DNA of 64,000 nt, taken from assembly GCF_029946515.1 (NCBI RefSeq), contig NZ_JARZHH010000041.1, positions 1 through 64,000 of the forward strand. The letters are read 5' to 3'. The translations under genes were made by a program, and so were the position numbers. Shown piece by piece: positions 43,106-56,143 of the stretch. The notes under the pieces are model-generated. The model was not told where the DNA came from. It made no database searches and worked only from the letters and a program-made list of their open reading frames with translations. Position 1 is the first letter of the stretch; each line of letters starts with the position of its first letter. Source of the stretch: Polyangium sp. 6x1. Lineage in GTDB: Bacteria; Myxococcota_A; Polyangia; Polyangiales; Polyangiaceae.

Positions 43106-43318
43106 CTATTCCGCTCGGCCGAGCTCGTGAGAGCAGACGTAGCAGCTCTTCCGAGAAGCCTGCACGGGATAGCCGCAGCGAGGACAGTTGCGCGAGGCGT
43201 CGAGGCGCCCGTCGAGGACCGTGGTGATACCGCGTTCTCGAGCTCGACCGGAAGCGGGAGCGGGAGCGGAGGCGGGGAGCGGAGCGGGGGCGGCGCGCGG
43301 CGCGGCCCCCTTCGAATC
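43106..43318 (-). pseudogene. Zinc-ribbon C-terminal fragment
   Basis: The minus strand encodes an Ala/Pro-rich stretch followed by SRNCPRCGYPVQASRKS, then CYVCSHELGRAE and stop. Two CxxC pairs form a typical zinc ribbon. No ATG, GTG or TTG opens this frame before an upstream stop, so it appears truncated or frame-shifted. Confidence 0.4.
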
Positions 43319-45803
43319 ACATGCCCGTGCCCTTCAAGAGGGTCGTGGCCTTGGTCGAGAGCCCCTGCACCGACGCCGAGAGCGTGGCGGCCCGGAGCCC
43401 CGTGCCCGCGGGCATGAAGCGCACGTCGGCCGTGAACGTGCCGCCGGCCGGGACCGTGACCGGCAAGGGCGCCGAGGGCGTCACCGAGAACTCGCCAATA
43501 TGGCTCCCGCTCAGCGTGAGCGCCGTGATCGTCTGCGGATTGCTCGACGGATTCGTGTACGTCATCGTCTGCGGCGCGCTCGGCGTGTAAATCGCCTGGT
43601 CCGCGAACGTGAGCTGCTGCGCCGTCGTGAACGCCGGCAGCGGCATCGAGGCGAGCAGCGCATTGCGGATGAGCTTCGCAGCGTCGGTCGTCGTGTCCCA
43701 GCCGATCGTGCTGTTGCCCGTCGTCGAAAGGCCGAAGCCATTGATTTCGATGAGCGGCCGCCCCGCCGCGGGGCCGCTCGCCACCACGCCGCGGACCACA
43801 GCGGGCGTGCTGTCCGAGAACAGCGCGACGACAATGGGGTTGTTCTTGTTGAATGCCGACGCCGGCATGTGGTACGGCGACGTGCCCTGATAGCCGAACG
43901 TCGTGACGCCCGTGAGCAGCGGGCTGCCCGGCTCGAGGATGGTGCCGAGCGTGACCTTCGTCGTGAGGAACGCGACGTCCGCGATCGGCGTCGAGAGCGT
44001 GTACTGGTTGGCGAATCGGCCCTTCAGGGCATACGTGCCCGTCTCCTGCGACTCGTAATCGAAGAGCACGACGCCGCCGCCCTGCTCGTAATAGTCGGCC
44101 AGGTTGTCGCCGAACGTCGCCGTGACCGACAGGTACGTCATGACGGTGACCGCGTCGTAGGCCTTGAGCTGCGCCAGCGTCGGCGTCGTCGAGCTGATGT
44201 TGATGAAGCCGACGGACGAGAATGCGCTCGTGGCCTGGAGCTTCGTCTGGAGGTCGATCGACGAGCCCGCGTACAGGACGCCGACCGTCGGCGGGACCGT
44301 GCCCGTGTACGTGCCGCCCACCCTGCCATTGCCGTTCGCGAGGTTCGCGCAGACGCCGGCCGCGCAGACCTGATTCGCGCCGCACGTGGTGCCGCACGCG
44401 CCGCAGGCGAGGCTGTTGTCGGAGAGGTTCACGCAAGCTCCGGCGCACGCGCTCTGCCCGGGGAGGCAAGCGCAGGCGCCTTGCGCGCAGACCTGGCTCG
44501 ACGAGCACGCATTGCCGCACGCGCCGCAGTTCGCCTTGTTGCTCGACGTGTCGACGCACGCGCTGCCGCATTGCGTGGTGCCGCCGCCGCAGCTGAGCCC
44601 GCAGGCGCCTTGTGAGCAGACCTCGCCGGCCGCGCAGGCATTGCCGCAGGCGCCGCAGTTCGCCGGGTCGTTCGTCGTGTTCACGCACGCGCTGCCGCAT
44701 TGCGTGGTGCCGCCGGCGCAGCTGAGCCCGCAGGCGCCGTTCGAGCAAACCTCGCCGGCCGCGCAGGCATTGCCGCAGGCGCCGCAGTTCGCCGGATCGT
44801 TCATGGGGTCGACGCAGGCGTTGCCGCATTTCACGGTGCCGCCGGCGCAGGTGAGCCCGCAGGCGCCCTGCGAGCAGACTTCGCCCATCGCGCAGGCGCT
44901 GTCGCAGGCGCCGCAGTTCGCCGGGTCGTTCGAGACGTCGACGCAGGCGCTGCCGCATTTCGTGGTGCCGCCGGCGCAGGTGAGCCCGCAGGCGCCCTGC
45001 GAGCAGACCTCGCCCATCGCGCAGGCGCTGTCGCAGGCGCCGCAGTTCGCCGGGTCGTTCGAGACGTCGACGCAGGCGTTACCGCATTTCGTGGTGCCGC
45101 CGACGCACGTGAGCGAGCAGGCGCCGCTGCTGCAGACCTCACCCGCGGGGCAGGCGTTGTCGCAGGCGCCGCAGTTCGCCGGGTCGTTCGCGGTATCGAC
45201 GCAGGCGCTGCCGCATTTCGTGGTGCCGCCGGAGCAGGTGAGCCCGCAGGCGCCTTGTGAGCAGACCTCTCCGGCGGGACAGACGTTGTCACACGCGCCG
45301 CAGTTCGCCGGGTCGTTCGCCGTGTCGACGCAGAGATCTCCGCACTTCGTGGCGCCGCCGGCGCAGGTGAGCCCGCAGGCGCCCTGCGAGCAGACCTCGC
45401 CCATCGCGCAGGCGCTGTCGCAGGCGCCGCAGTTGACGGGGTCGAGGTTCGTGTCGACGCAGAGATCGCCGCATTTCGTGGTGCCGCCGGCGCAGTTGAG
45501 GGCGCAGGCGCCGTTCGAGCAGACCTCGCCCGCCGGGCACGCCTTGCCGCAGGCGCCGCAGTTCTGCGGGTTCGTATCGAGATCGACGCACGCGCCGTTG
45601 CACGCCTCCTGCCCGGGGGCGCACGTACCCGCGCCGCCCGCGCCGCCGCCGCCGCCCGCGCCGCCGGTGCCGCCGTTGCCCCCGCCGCCGCCGTCGGAGC
45701 AGCCGACCGAGACGAGCGCCGCGAGGAGCGCGGAGAGCGCGAGCCCGCCACGCGCGCCGAGGAGCATCGTTGATTCACGTTCGTAAGTTCGGGATCTCTT
45801 CAT
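43317..45803 (-). CDS. Cys-repeat surface lipoprotein with amidotransferase-like and choice-of-anchor domains
   Basis: 828 residues from ATG 45803 (GGGGATGA before it); ATG 45767 would give a shorter signal. Lipobox LVSVGC, a Gly linker, then ten units of 43 residues (pattern CGSACVDxxNDPANCGAC, AMGEVCSQGACGLTCAGGTTK), each with eight Cys; these tandem units are common in myxobacterial surface proteins. Residues 460-700 resemble a ThuA/amidotransferase fold (VGVLYAGSS...LKAYDAVTVMTYLS...GGGVVLFDYES). The last 110 residues are an immunoglobulin-like choice-of-anchor domain (FSVTPSAPLPVTVPAGGTF). A binding or adhesion role is likely. Confidence 0.85.
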   Translation of the reverse strand: MKRSRTYERESTMLLGARGGLALSALLAALVSVGCSDGGGGGNGGTGGAGGGGGAGGAGTCAPGQEACNGACVDLDTNPQNCGACGKACPAGEVCSNGACALNCAGGTTKCGDLCVDTNLDPVNCGACDSACAMGEVCSQGACGLTCAGGATKCGDLCVDTANDPANCGACDNVCPAGEVCSQGACGLTCSGGTTKCGSACVDTANDPANCGACDNACPAGEVCSSGACSLTCVGGTTKCGNACVDVSNDPANCGACDSACAMGEVCSQGACGLTCAGGTTKCGSACVDVSNDPANCGACDSACAMGEVCSQGACGLTCAGGTVKCGNACVDPMNDPANCGACGNACAAGEVCSNGACGLSCAGGTTQCGSACVNTTNDPANCGACGNACAAGEVCSQGACGLSCGGGTTQCGSACVDTSSNKANCGACGNACSSSQVCAQGACACLPGQSACAGACVNLSDNSLACGACGTTCGANQVCAAGVCANLANGNGRVGGTYTGTVPPTVGVLYAGSSIDLQTKLQATSAFSSVGFINISSTTPTLAQLKAYDAVTVMTYLSVTATFGDNLADYYEQGGGVVLFDYESQETGTYALKGRFANQYTLSTPIADVAFLTTKVTLGTILEPGSPLLTGVTTFGYQGTSPYHMPASAFNKNNPIVVALFSDSTPAVVRGVVASGPAAGRPLIEINGFGLSTTGNSTIGWDTTTDAAKLIRNALLASMPLPAFTTAQQLTFADQAIYTPSAPQTMTYTNPSSNPQTITALTLSGSHIGEFSVTPSAPLPVTVPAGGTFTADVRFMPAGTGLRAATLSASVQGLSTKATTLLKGTGM
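44340..45620. repeat. 129-bp coding tandem repeat, about ten units
   Basis: The motif around GCTGCCGCATT recurs at 44562, 44691, 44820, 44949, 45078 and 45207, exactly 129 bases apart; outer units are more diverged. It encodes the 43-residue Cys module of the surface lipoprotein. The high DNA identity of central units points to recent expansion. Confidence 0.9.
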
Positions 45804-45960
45804 TGCTTCATCCCCGTAAGAGGTGATTGGTCCCCAAAGGAATTCAGACCAGCCTTCCATGGTAACATCGTCTGCACCCCAAAAAGAAGGCGCGAGCGAT
45901 TCCAGCGCCACGGTGACGGGCGATGTGATGGGAGAGCTCGTCGGTGCGCTTACGCGTGTG

Positions 45961-47388
45961 TCAGGCGGAGCGCCCGAGCGCTTCGAGGGATATCGACTGC
46001 AGGAGGGCCTTGCCGATCGGCCTCTTGTCCTCCCAGAAGACGCGCGCCTCGAAGAAGGTCCGCGCCGCCTCGCTCCGCAAGGCCTGGAGCGCCGCCTCGG
46101 CCTCTTCGCGCGCCTCGAACGGGAGAAAATAACAGGTGTCGTCGAGCACCACCGGGCGCCCCTCGTGCGGCTCGACCAGCGAGAAAGAGAATTTCTTGTA
46201 GAGCCCGCAGATCGCCACCTTGTATGGTGCGAACGTGTAGGGGCCGATCCCGAACACCGAAAACGGCGGCTGGTCCCGATAAATGGAGCTCTTGCGGACG
46301 TCGAGCTTCCCTTCGTGCCGGACGAGGTAGGCCCAGGCCCGCGGCGCCTCGGCCTCGAGCGTCCGCGTCTCCTCGCCGAGCGAGCGTTGCGTGACGAGCA
46401 CGAAGCGCCTCCCCGGGCGCCGGCCATTCGCCACGTCCGAGCCCTTGAGCAGCGGGAAGACCACGGAGTCCTCGATGTCGACCCGCTCGCCGAGCCCATT
46501 CACGAGCGCGCCATCCTTCGCTTGGAGCTCCATCACCGGCGCGCAGTCGTGCTTGAGCCCCGAGCGCCAGGCCGGCGTGCATTGGCCTTCGAGGCCCTTC
46601 GTCCACTCGAATCGATCGATGTCGCTGTAGACGCGCCCGCCGTGCACGCCCATCGTCTGCCGGGGCGCCTCGGCGTCGAGCGAATCGAAGACCGCCCAGC
46701 CGCGCGCCGGCGGTTTGTCCGGTGGATCCGTCGCGAGCGTCATCACCACGGCCGCCGTCGCGACGTCGAACGCGCCGCGCGCGTCGATCCGGTACGTCGC
46801 GCCCGAGACCGGAAGCCCCTCGCGCGCCACGTGCTCCATCACCCGCCGCGCCACGCTGCTCTTGCAGAGCACGACCACGCGGAAATCACGGCCCCGGAGC
46901 GCGGCGAGCAGGCGCAAGAGGATCCACTCCGACACGTCGAAATTGCTCTTGCCCGTCCGCGCGTCGAGGCCCCGGAAGCGCTTGAAGTTCGATTTCGGCG
47001 GCAGGTTCCGCGAGCCGAGCGCGCCGAGGCCCGCGCTCGTGACCCACGGCGGATTGCCGAGCACGAGCACCGGATCCGGCATCGCCGCGAGCACGTCCTC
47101 CCACGCGACCTCGAAGCAATCCCCGAGCCGAACCTCGACCGGGCGACCCACGAGCGCGAGGCGCGCCGCTTCGACGTACCCAGGGTCGATGTCGAACCCA
47201 AACGCGGGTACGTCCGGAAAAACTTCGGCGGCGGCCGTGAGGAACGCGCCCCGGCCGCACGTGGGCTCCAGGATCGAGGCCGGGCGCGCGCCGAGCCGCG
47301 CAGCGAGGCGGGAGACGCGCCGCGCGAGGTCGAGGGGCGTCTGAAAGTCCCCACGCTCGACGCGCGAGGGCCGTGAAGGCGCTGTCAC
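45961..47388 (-). CDS. N6-adenine-type DNA methyltransferase (class I SAM, NPPW)
   Basis: 475 residues. Motif I is ILEPTCGRGAFL (39-50) with GFDIDPGYVEAA after it; the catalytic motif is LVLGNPPWV (109-116), the NPPY/W type of N6-adenine methylases. The C-terminal half (about 250-475) resembles a target-recognition region with FDSLD, GLGERVDIEDSVVFPLLKGSDV and FVLVTQRSLGEET, known from Type II-G/Eco57I-like enzymes, but no nuclease motif is visible. GTG 47388 overlaps the fabZ stop, so it is coupled to a lipid A operon, an unexpected place. Confidence 0.85.
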   Translation of the reverse strand: MTAPSRPSRVERGDFQTPLDLARRVSRLAARLGARPASILEPTCGRGAFLTAAAEVFPDVPAFGFDIDPGYVEAARLALVGRPVEVRLGDCFEVAWEDVLAAMPDPVLVLGNPPWVTSAGLGALGSRNLPPKSNFKRFRGLDARTGKSNFDVSEWILLRLLAALRGRDFRVVVLCKSSVARRVMEHVAREGLPVSGATYRIDARGAFDVATAAVVMTLATDPPDKPPARGWAVFDSLDAEAPRQTMGVHGGRVYSDIDRFEWTKGLEGQCTPAWRSGLKHDCAPVMELQAKDGALVNGLGERVDIEDSVVFPLLKGSDVANGRRPGRRFVLVTQRSLGEETRTLEAEAPRAWAYLVRHEGKLDVRKSSIYRDQPPFSVFGIGPYTFAPYKVAICGLYKKFSFSLVEPHEGRPVVLDDTCYFLPFEAREEAEAALQALRSEAARTFFEARVFWEDKRPIGKALLQSISLEALGRSA

Positions 47389-47855
47389 GGCGACGCGTCC
47401 GCGACCTGCGCGAGCATCTCCGCCTCGGCGCAGAGATGGCCGTCGACGCGCGCTTCGCCCCGGAGCTTCCACACGGGTCCCCGGCGCTGCAAGGCCGTGG
47501 CCGAGAGATCGAGCCTGTCGCCCGGGACGACGGGCCTGCGGAAGCGCGCCTTGTCGATGCCGAGGAAGAGCACGACCTTGGGACGCGGCCCCGGCGTGGG
47601 GTCGGATGCGTGCGCGAGCAGGCCGCCGATCTGCACCATGGATTCGACGATCAGGACGCCGGGCATGATCGGATGCGCGGGGAAATGGCCCTGGAACCAG
47701 GGCTCGTTGTACGCGACGCACTTGTGCCCCGCGATGCGCTCGCCCGGGACGAGCTCCGTCACGCGATCGACCATCACCATCGGATACCGGTGCGGCAGGA
47801 TCGTGAGGATCTCGCGCACCTCGATCGGGAGTTTTACGTTCGCCCCTTCGGTCAC
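47385..47855 (-). CDS. fabZ: 3-hydroxyacyl-ACP dehydratase FabZ
   Basis: 156 residues. Removes water from 3-hydroxyacyl-ACP in fatty acid synthesis. It has the FabZ start [20 protein letters not shown] and the hot-dog active site [20 protein letters not shown] (His and Glu). Start GTG 47855 overlaps the lpxD stop (GTGA) and gives the usual N-terminus; its own stop overlaps the methyltransferase start. The order skp-lpxD-fabZ is the classical envelope cluster; lpxA, expected next, is not here. Confidence 0.95.
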   Translation of the reverse strand: MTEGANVKLPIEVREILTILPHRYPMVMVDRVTELVPGERIAGHKCVAYNEPWFQGHFPAHPIMPGVLIVESMVQIGGLLAHASDPTPGPRPKVVLFLGIDKARFRRPVVPGDRLDLSATALQRRGPVWKLRGEARVDGHLCAEAEMLAQVADASP

Positions 47856-48796
47856 CCGGACCGCCCCTTTCGTTTTCGCTCTGTACCTTCGAGAATTCGC
47901 GCCGTCGCGCGGAGCCACCGCGATTTCTCCACCGCGGGATACCCACCGTACACGGCGCCCGCGGGTACGTCGCCGATGACGCCCGCCTTCGCCGCGAGCC
48001 GCGCGCCCGCGCCGACCTCGCAATGATCGGCGACGCCCACCTGCCCGCCCACGAGCGCGCCCGCGCCGATCCGCGACGAGCCCGCGAACCCCGATTGCGC
48101 CGCGATGAGCGCGCCCGCGCCGATGGACGCGTTGTGGCCGACGTGCACGTGCGCGTCGAGCTTGGCGCCGCGGCCGATCACGGTCGGCGCGAGCGTGCCG
48201 GCGTCGATGGTGCAGAGCGGGCCGATCTCGACGTCGTCCTCGATGATCACGCCGCCGAGCTGCGGCACGCGCACGACGCCGCCCGCAGGCGACGCCGCCC
48301 AGCCGAACCCAGGGCGTCCGAGGACCGAGGAGGCGCCGACGGTGACGCGCGCGCCGAGCGAGACGCCGCCATATACGACGACGTGCGGCTCGATGCGGCA
48401 GCGCGGGCCGATCTCGGCGCCGGCGTGCACGACGGCGAAGGGGCCGATGATCGCCGTGGGATCGACGTTCGCGAAGGGATCGATCCGCGCGAGGGCGCGC
48501 GCGTCCTCGGGCTCGGGCTGGGGCACGCGTTCGAGCACGCAGGCGAGCGCGTACGCGGCGCGCGGGTGGATCCAGCGTTTGCCCGCGGGCACGAGCGAGG
48601 CGAGCGGCGCGTCGACGAGGAGAAGGGCGCCCGTCGCGCGCGCGGCTTCGACGTAGCGGCGCGACAGCAGCGGCGCGAGGGTCGTCGCGCCTTCGGAGAT
48701 GTCCGCGAAGGCGGGAGCGACGCGGGACACGACGGCGTCCTCGAGTCCCGGATCGAGCATGCCCCCGTGCGCCGCCGCGAGCTCACGGAGGAGCAC
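47852..48796 (-). CDS. lpxD: UDP-3-O-acylglucosamine N-acyltransferase LpxD
   Basis: 314 residues. Adds the N-linked hydroxyacyl chain in lipid A synthesis. N-terminal uridine-binding domain ([11 protein letters not shown]...), then a left-handed beta-helix of hexapeptide repeats from about residue 105 ([21 protein letters not shown]). The catalytic His lies in [13 protein letters not shown], and the C-terminus has the family GYPA ([16 protein letters not shown]). Start GTG 48796, 25 bases behind skp. A Gram-negative outer membrane with lipid A is implied. Confidence 0.94.
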   Translation of the reverse strand: MLLRELAAAHGGMLDPGLEDAVVSRVAPAFADISEGATTLAPLLSRRYVEAARATGALLLVDAPLASLVPAGKRWIHPRAAYALACVLERVPQPEPEDARALARIDPFANVDPTAIIGPFAVVHAGAEIGPRCRIEPHVVVYGGVSLGARVTVGASSVLGRPGFGWAASPAGGVVRVPQLGGVIIEDDVEIGPLCTIDAGTLAPTVIGRGAKLDAHVHVGHNASIGAGALIAAQSGFAGSSRIGAGALVGGQVGVADHCEVGAGARLAAKAGVIGDVPAGAVYGGYPAVEKSRWLRATARILEGTERKRKGRSG

Positions 48797-48821
48797 GGGC
48801 GCGGGGAGGACGGCGCCGACG

Positions 48822-49424
48822 TTACTTCTTTTCGTCGCCGCCTCCCGACGGCTTGTCGCCGCCGCCCTCGGGCGGGGCGTCGCCGCCGCCGTCGCCGCCG
48901 GAGTTGTACATCTGCACGACCTGCTCGGTGAGGTCGAGATCCGGCCGCGCGTAGGGCGTCGCGGAGCGGTCGAGGATGAGCTCGTAGCCGCTCTTCTTCG
49001 CGAGGCGCGTGATGATGCCCATCATCTTGCGGAGGATGGGGCCCGTCAGATCGCCCTGCTTCTTCTGCAGCTCTTTGTTGTAGTCGACGAAGCTCGTCTG
49101 GAGCTCGACCATGCGGCGCTGCCAGTCCTCCATGCGGCGGGAGAGGGCCTCGCGCGAGAGCACGCGGGCCTGGCGCTCGATGTCCTCGCGCGCGCGCTGG
49201 AGCTCCTCCTGCTTCGCGTCGAGCTCCTTCTGGCGCTTGTCGAAGAGCTTCTTCAGCGTGCCCTGGGCGCGGATGCCGTCCTCGGTCTGCATGACGGCCT
49301 GCTGGACGTCGACGACCGCGATCTTGCTGTCGGCCGAGGCAACGCCAGGGGCGAGGGAGACGAGCGCGGAGAGCACGGTGGCGGCGAGAGCCGCGTGGAG
49401 GCGGGGGAGGCGACGCGGTAGCAT
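48822..49424 (-). CDS. skp: OmpH/Skp family periplasmic chaperone
   Basis: 200 residues. Signal peptide (about 1-31, ending GVASADS), the conserved start [17 protein letters not shown], a long coiled coil (about 50-140: [20 protein letters not shown]) forming the tentacles and the closing [12 protein letters not shown]. The tail is Gly/Asp/Lys-rich. Binds unfolded outer membrane proteins in the periplasm. First gene of the lpxD operon; bamA, often upstream, is absent. Confidence 0.93.
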   Translation of the reverse strand: MLPRRLPRLHAALAATVLSALVSLAPGVASADSKIAVVDVQQAVMQTEDGIRAQGTLKKLFDKRQKELDAKQEELQRAREDIERQARVLSREALSRRMEDWQRRMVELQTSFVDYNKELQKKQGDLTGPILRKMMGIITRLAKKSGYELILDRSATPYARPDLDLTEQVVQMYNSGGDGGGDAPPEGGGDKPSGGGDEKK

Positions 49425-49607
49425 GAAGAGGATGACGCTCGCTTACCTGCGCACGGTGAGGCGGTCAAGCACGCCGCACGCCGCGATCGCAGGAAGCAGA
49501 TCCCGGCGACCGCGAGGCGCGGCGGAGAAAAGCGGGAAGGGTGCGCGGCATCGCCCTTGCGTTGTGTTTGTCACCGCGGTTATGTCGGAGCACCGTAAGA
49601 GGACCTC

Positions 49608-54368
<4,761 letters not shown>

Positions 54369-54467
54369 TGGGGGCTCATCGGGGGGCGCCGCGCCGGGGC
54401 GCTGCCCCGGGCCCCGCGGGGGCTATCCGCCCCTCGACCCGGACCAGGGCCAGCCCTGGACCTCTGG

Positions 54468-54496
54468 GCATCGACTGCGCGAAGCGCAGTCGATGC
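54468..54496. repeat. Perfect hairpin 1 of the ACTGCGC family
   Basis: A 13-bp stem, arm GCATCGACTGCGC, loop GAA, exact complement on the right. Shares the core ACTGCGC-NNN-GCGCAGT with hairpins 2 and 3; the outer six pairs differ but remain perfectly paired. Confidence 0.9.
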
Positions 54497-54553
54497 GGGG
54501 AAAGTTTTTAAGCTGTCCGCCCCCTCTTTGCAGGGCCAGCCCTGGACCCTTTG

Positions 54554-54584
54554 GGGAAGAACTGCGCTCCGCGCAGTTCTTCCC
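54554..54584. repeat. Perfect hairpin 2 of the ACTGCGC family
   Basis: A 14-bp stem, arm GGGAAGAACTGCGC, loop TCC, exact complement on the right. Confidence 0.9.
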
Positions 54585-54688
54585 ACAGGCCGGTGGCAAG
54601 ACCATGGCGGTCGTCTCACGCTTCGACGGGCGTTGCCGGTGGAACCGTCGTGGCTGGCAGGGTCGCCCGTGGTCTTGACCTGGCCCGT

Positions 54689-54719
54689 TCGAGGAACTGC
54701 GCATCGCGCAGTTCCTCGA
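54689..54719. repeat. Perfect hairpin 3 of the ACTGCGC family
   Basis: A 14-bp stem, arm TCGAGGAACTGCGC, loop ATC, exact complement on the right. Confidence 0.9.
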
Positions 54720-54819
54720 CCCCGAGTCCAGCGCTTGCGCTGGTCCGGGTCCCGGGGCGGACAGCCCCGGGTGGGGCCTGGGGCAAAGCCCCAGCGAAAC
54801 GCCTTCGAGAAAGGCTCCC

Positions 54820-55893
54820 TCAGCCCGGAGCCAGCTCGAGCAGTGAGTGATAAATCCCGAGCCGCTCGTGCGTCGCTTGCAGCACGAGCCCTTCCTCGCG
54901 GGCGAGTGCGAGGATGTCCTCGGCGCGGTACATGCGGCTGTTGCCGTTCGCGATGGCCGTGAAATAGGGGGACGTGTTGATCAGGCAATAGGCGGCGGCG
55001 TCGAAGCGCTGCGTGTCCCAGAATGTATCGAGGATCCAGAGCCGGCCCCCGGGGCGCAGCGCGCGCCTGGCGCGGCGTAGGATGGTCCTCACCTCGTCCT
55101 CCGAGAAGCATACGAGGAACTGGCTCATCCAGACGGCGTCGAAACCCGAGGGGAGCTCGGCGTGGGGATCGAGCACGTCCACGGGGCAGGGCACGGCGCG
55201 GCTGTCGAGGCCTTTTTCGCGCAGGTTCTGCATCGCCATTTCGAGCTGGCCGGGCAGGTCGACCAGCGAGGCGCGGAGCTCGGGGGACCGTGAGAGGCAT
55301 AACGACGCCCATTTGCCGGTGTTGCAGCCGATGTCGAGCAGGGTCCGCGGCTCGCGTTCGAGCACGATCCGGCTTGCTGCGGGGAAGGCTGCGTCTGAAT
55401 AGAAATGGTCGAAGCGCAGCCAGGCGCGCCTTGCGTCCTCGGGCAGGTGCGCGAGGGCCTCGTAGACCGTCTTCCATTCGCCGAAGACCTCGAGCCCTGC
55501 GGGTTTGCCGAGCTTCAGCGCGTCCTCCAGCTTGTGCATGCCGAGGTAACAGACCTCGTGCACGAACTCCATGTTCACGGCTGTCATCTCGTCGCGGCGG
55601 ATGAACGCGCCGAGCGTCGTGATGACGAATCTTCCGTTGTCGTAGGCCACGAGATCGGCCGAGAGCCCGCATTCGAGCAGGACCGTCGCGGCGTAGATCG
55701 AGAGCCCGGTCTGCGCGGCCGCGTCGGCGGCTGTCATCCCCTCGGCGCCGCGGCCCTCGACGGCTTCGAGCAGCCCTGTCGATCGCAGGAGGCGCGTGGC
55801 CTGGAACACGATCGGGGCGAAGGCGATCCGTTGGGCGTCAAAGCGTGTTTCCAGGCCAGTCTTGTCGGTACCGAAGCGTTTGTGTAGCACCAT
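54820..55893 (-). CDS. SAM-dependent methyltransferase (plant/bacterial O-methyltransferase-like)
   Basis: 357 residues from ATG 55893; neighbouring GTG codons at 55896 and 55890 are also possible, and the GGAGGTG site fits 55890 best by spacing. N-terminal winged-helix dimerisation domain (TRLLRSTGLLEAVEGRGAEG, AAQTGLSIYAATVLLECGL). Motif I is TLLDIGCNTGKWASLC, followed by ASLVDLPGQLEMA and FDAVWMSQFLVCFSEDEV. This is the layout of small-molecule O-methyltransferases (Methyltransf_2). Substrate unknown. Located between the two TSP3-repeat genes, on the opposite strand. Confidence 0.85.
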   Translation of the reverse strand: MVLHKRFGTDKTGLETRFDAQRIAFAPIVFQATRLLRSTGLLEAVEGRGAEGMTAADAAAQTGLSIYAATVLLECGLSADLVAYDNGRFVITTLGAFIRRDEMTAVNMEFVHEVCYLGMHKLEDALKLGKPAGLEVFGEWKTVYEALAHLPEDARRAWLRFDHFYSDAAFPAASRIVLEREPRTLLDIGCNTGKWASLCLSRSPELRASLVDLPGQLEMAMQNLREKGLDSRAVPCPVDVLDPHAELPSGFDAVWMSQFLVCFSEDEVRTILRRARRALRPGGRLWILDTFWDTQRFDAAAYCLINTSPYFTAIANGNSRMYRAEDILALAREEGLVLQATHERLGIYHSLLELAPG

Positions 55894-56143
55894 CACCTCC
55901 GCAGGGGAGTCGCATCATGCCCGGGACGGAGGAAAAGTCCCACGATAACTTTACGCCGATGCGCCTGTCGCGTGCGCGTGGGGTGAGGACTGCTGCCCTC
56001 AATTGCGGTGTCTTGTCCTCATTTCGAGAGTGGTAAGTGGGAAGTGCAGGCGCAAGAAGTCGGCACATTCATGATCTCGTCCGGCATGGTTCTTGTGATA
56101 TGTGTCCCTGACGATAGCCATGAACCCCAGTCCGAGGGAGAAC

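Larger units (their letters stand above)
54369..54819. other. 451-base gene-free region packed with hairpins
   Basis: No gene is seen. It contains three long perfect hairpins (listed separately) and several smaller ones: CCAGGGC-ca-GCCCTGG at 54444-54459, a near copy at 54531-54544, CCAGCGC-tt-GCGCTGG at 54728-54743, and GC-rich stems at about 54751-54800. Confidence 0.7.

Noticed and set aside
44386-45786. Plus-strand Gln/Pro/Ala repeat frame opposite the Cys-repeat lipoprotein
   Set aside because: Regular only because the 129-bp repeat is a multiple of three; the minus-strand frame has a signal peptide and Cys modules.
45823-47376. Plus-strand frame of 517 codons opposite the DNA methyltransferase
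   Set aside because: Arg/Glu-rich with no motif; the minus strand has motif I and NPPW.
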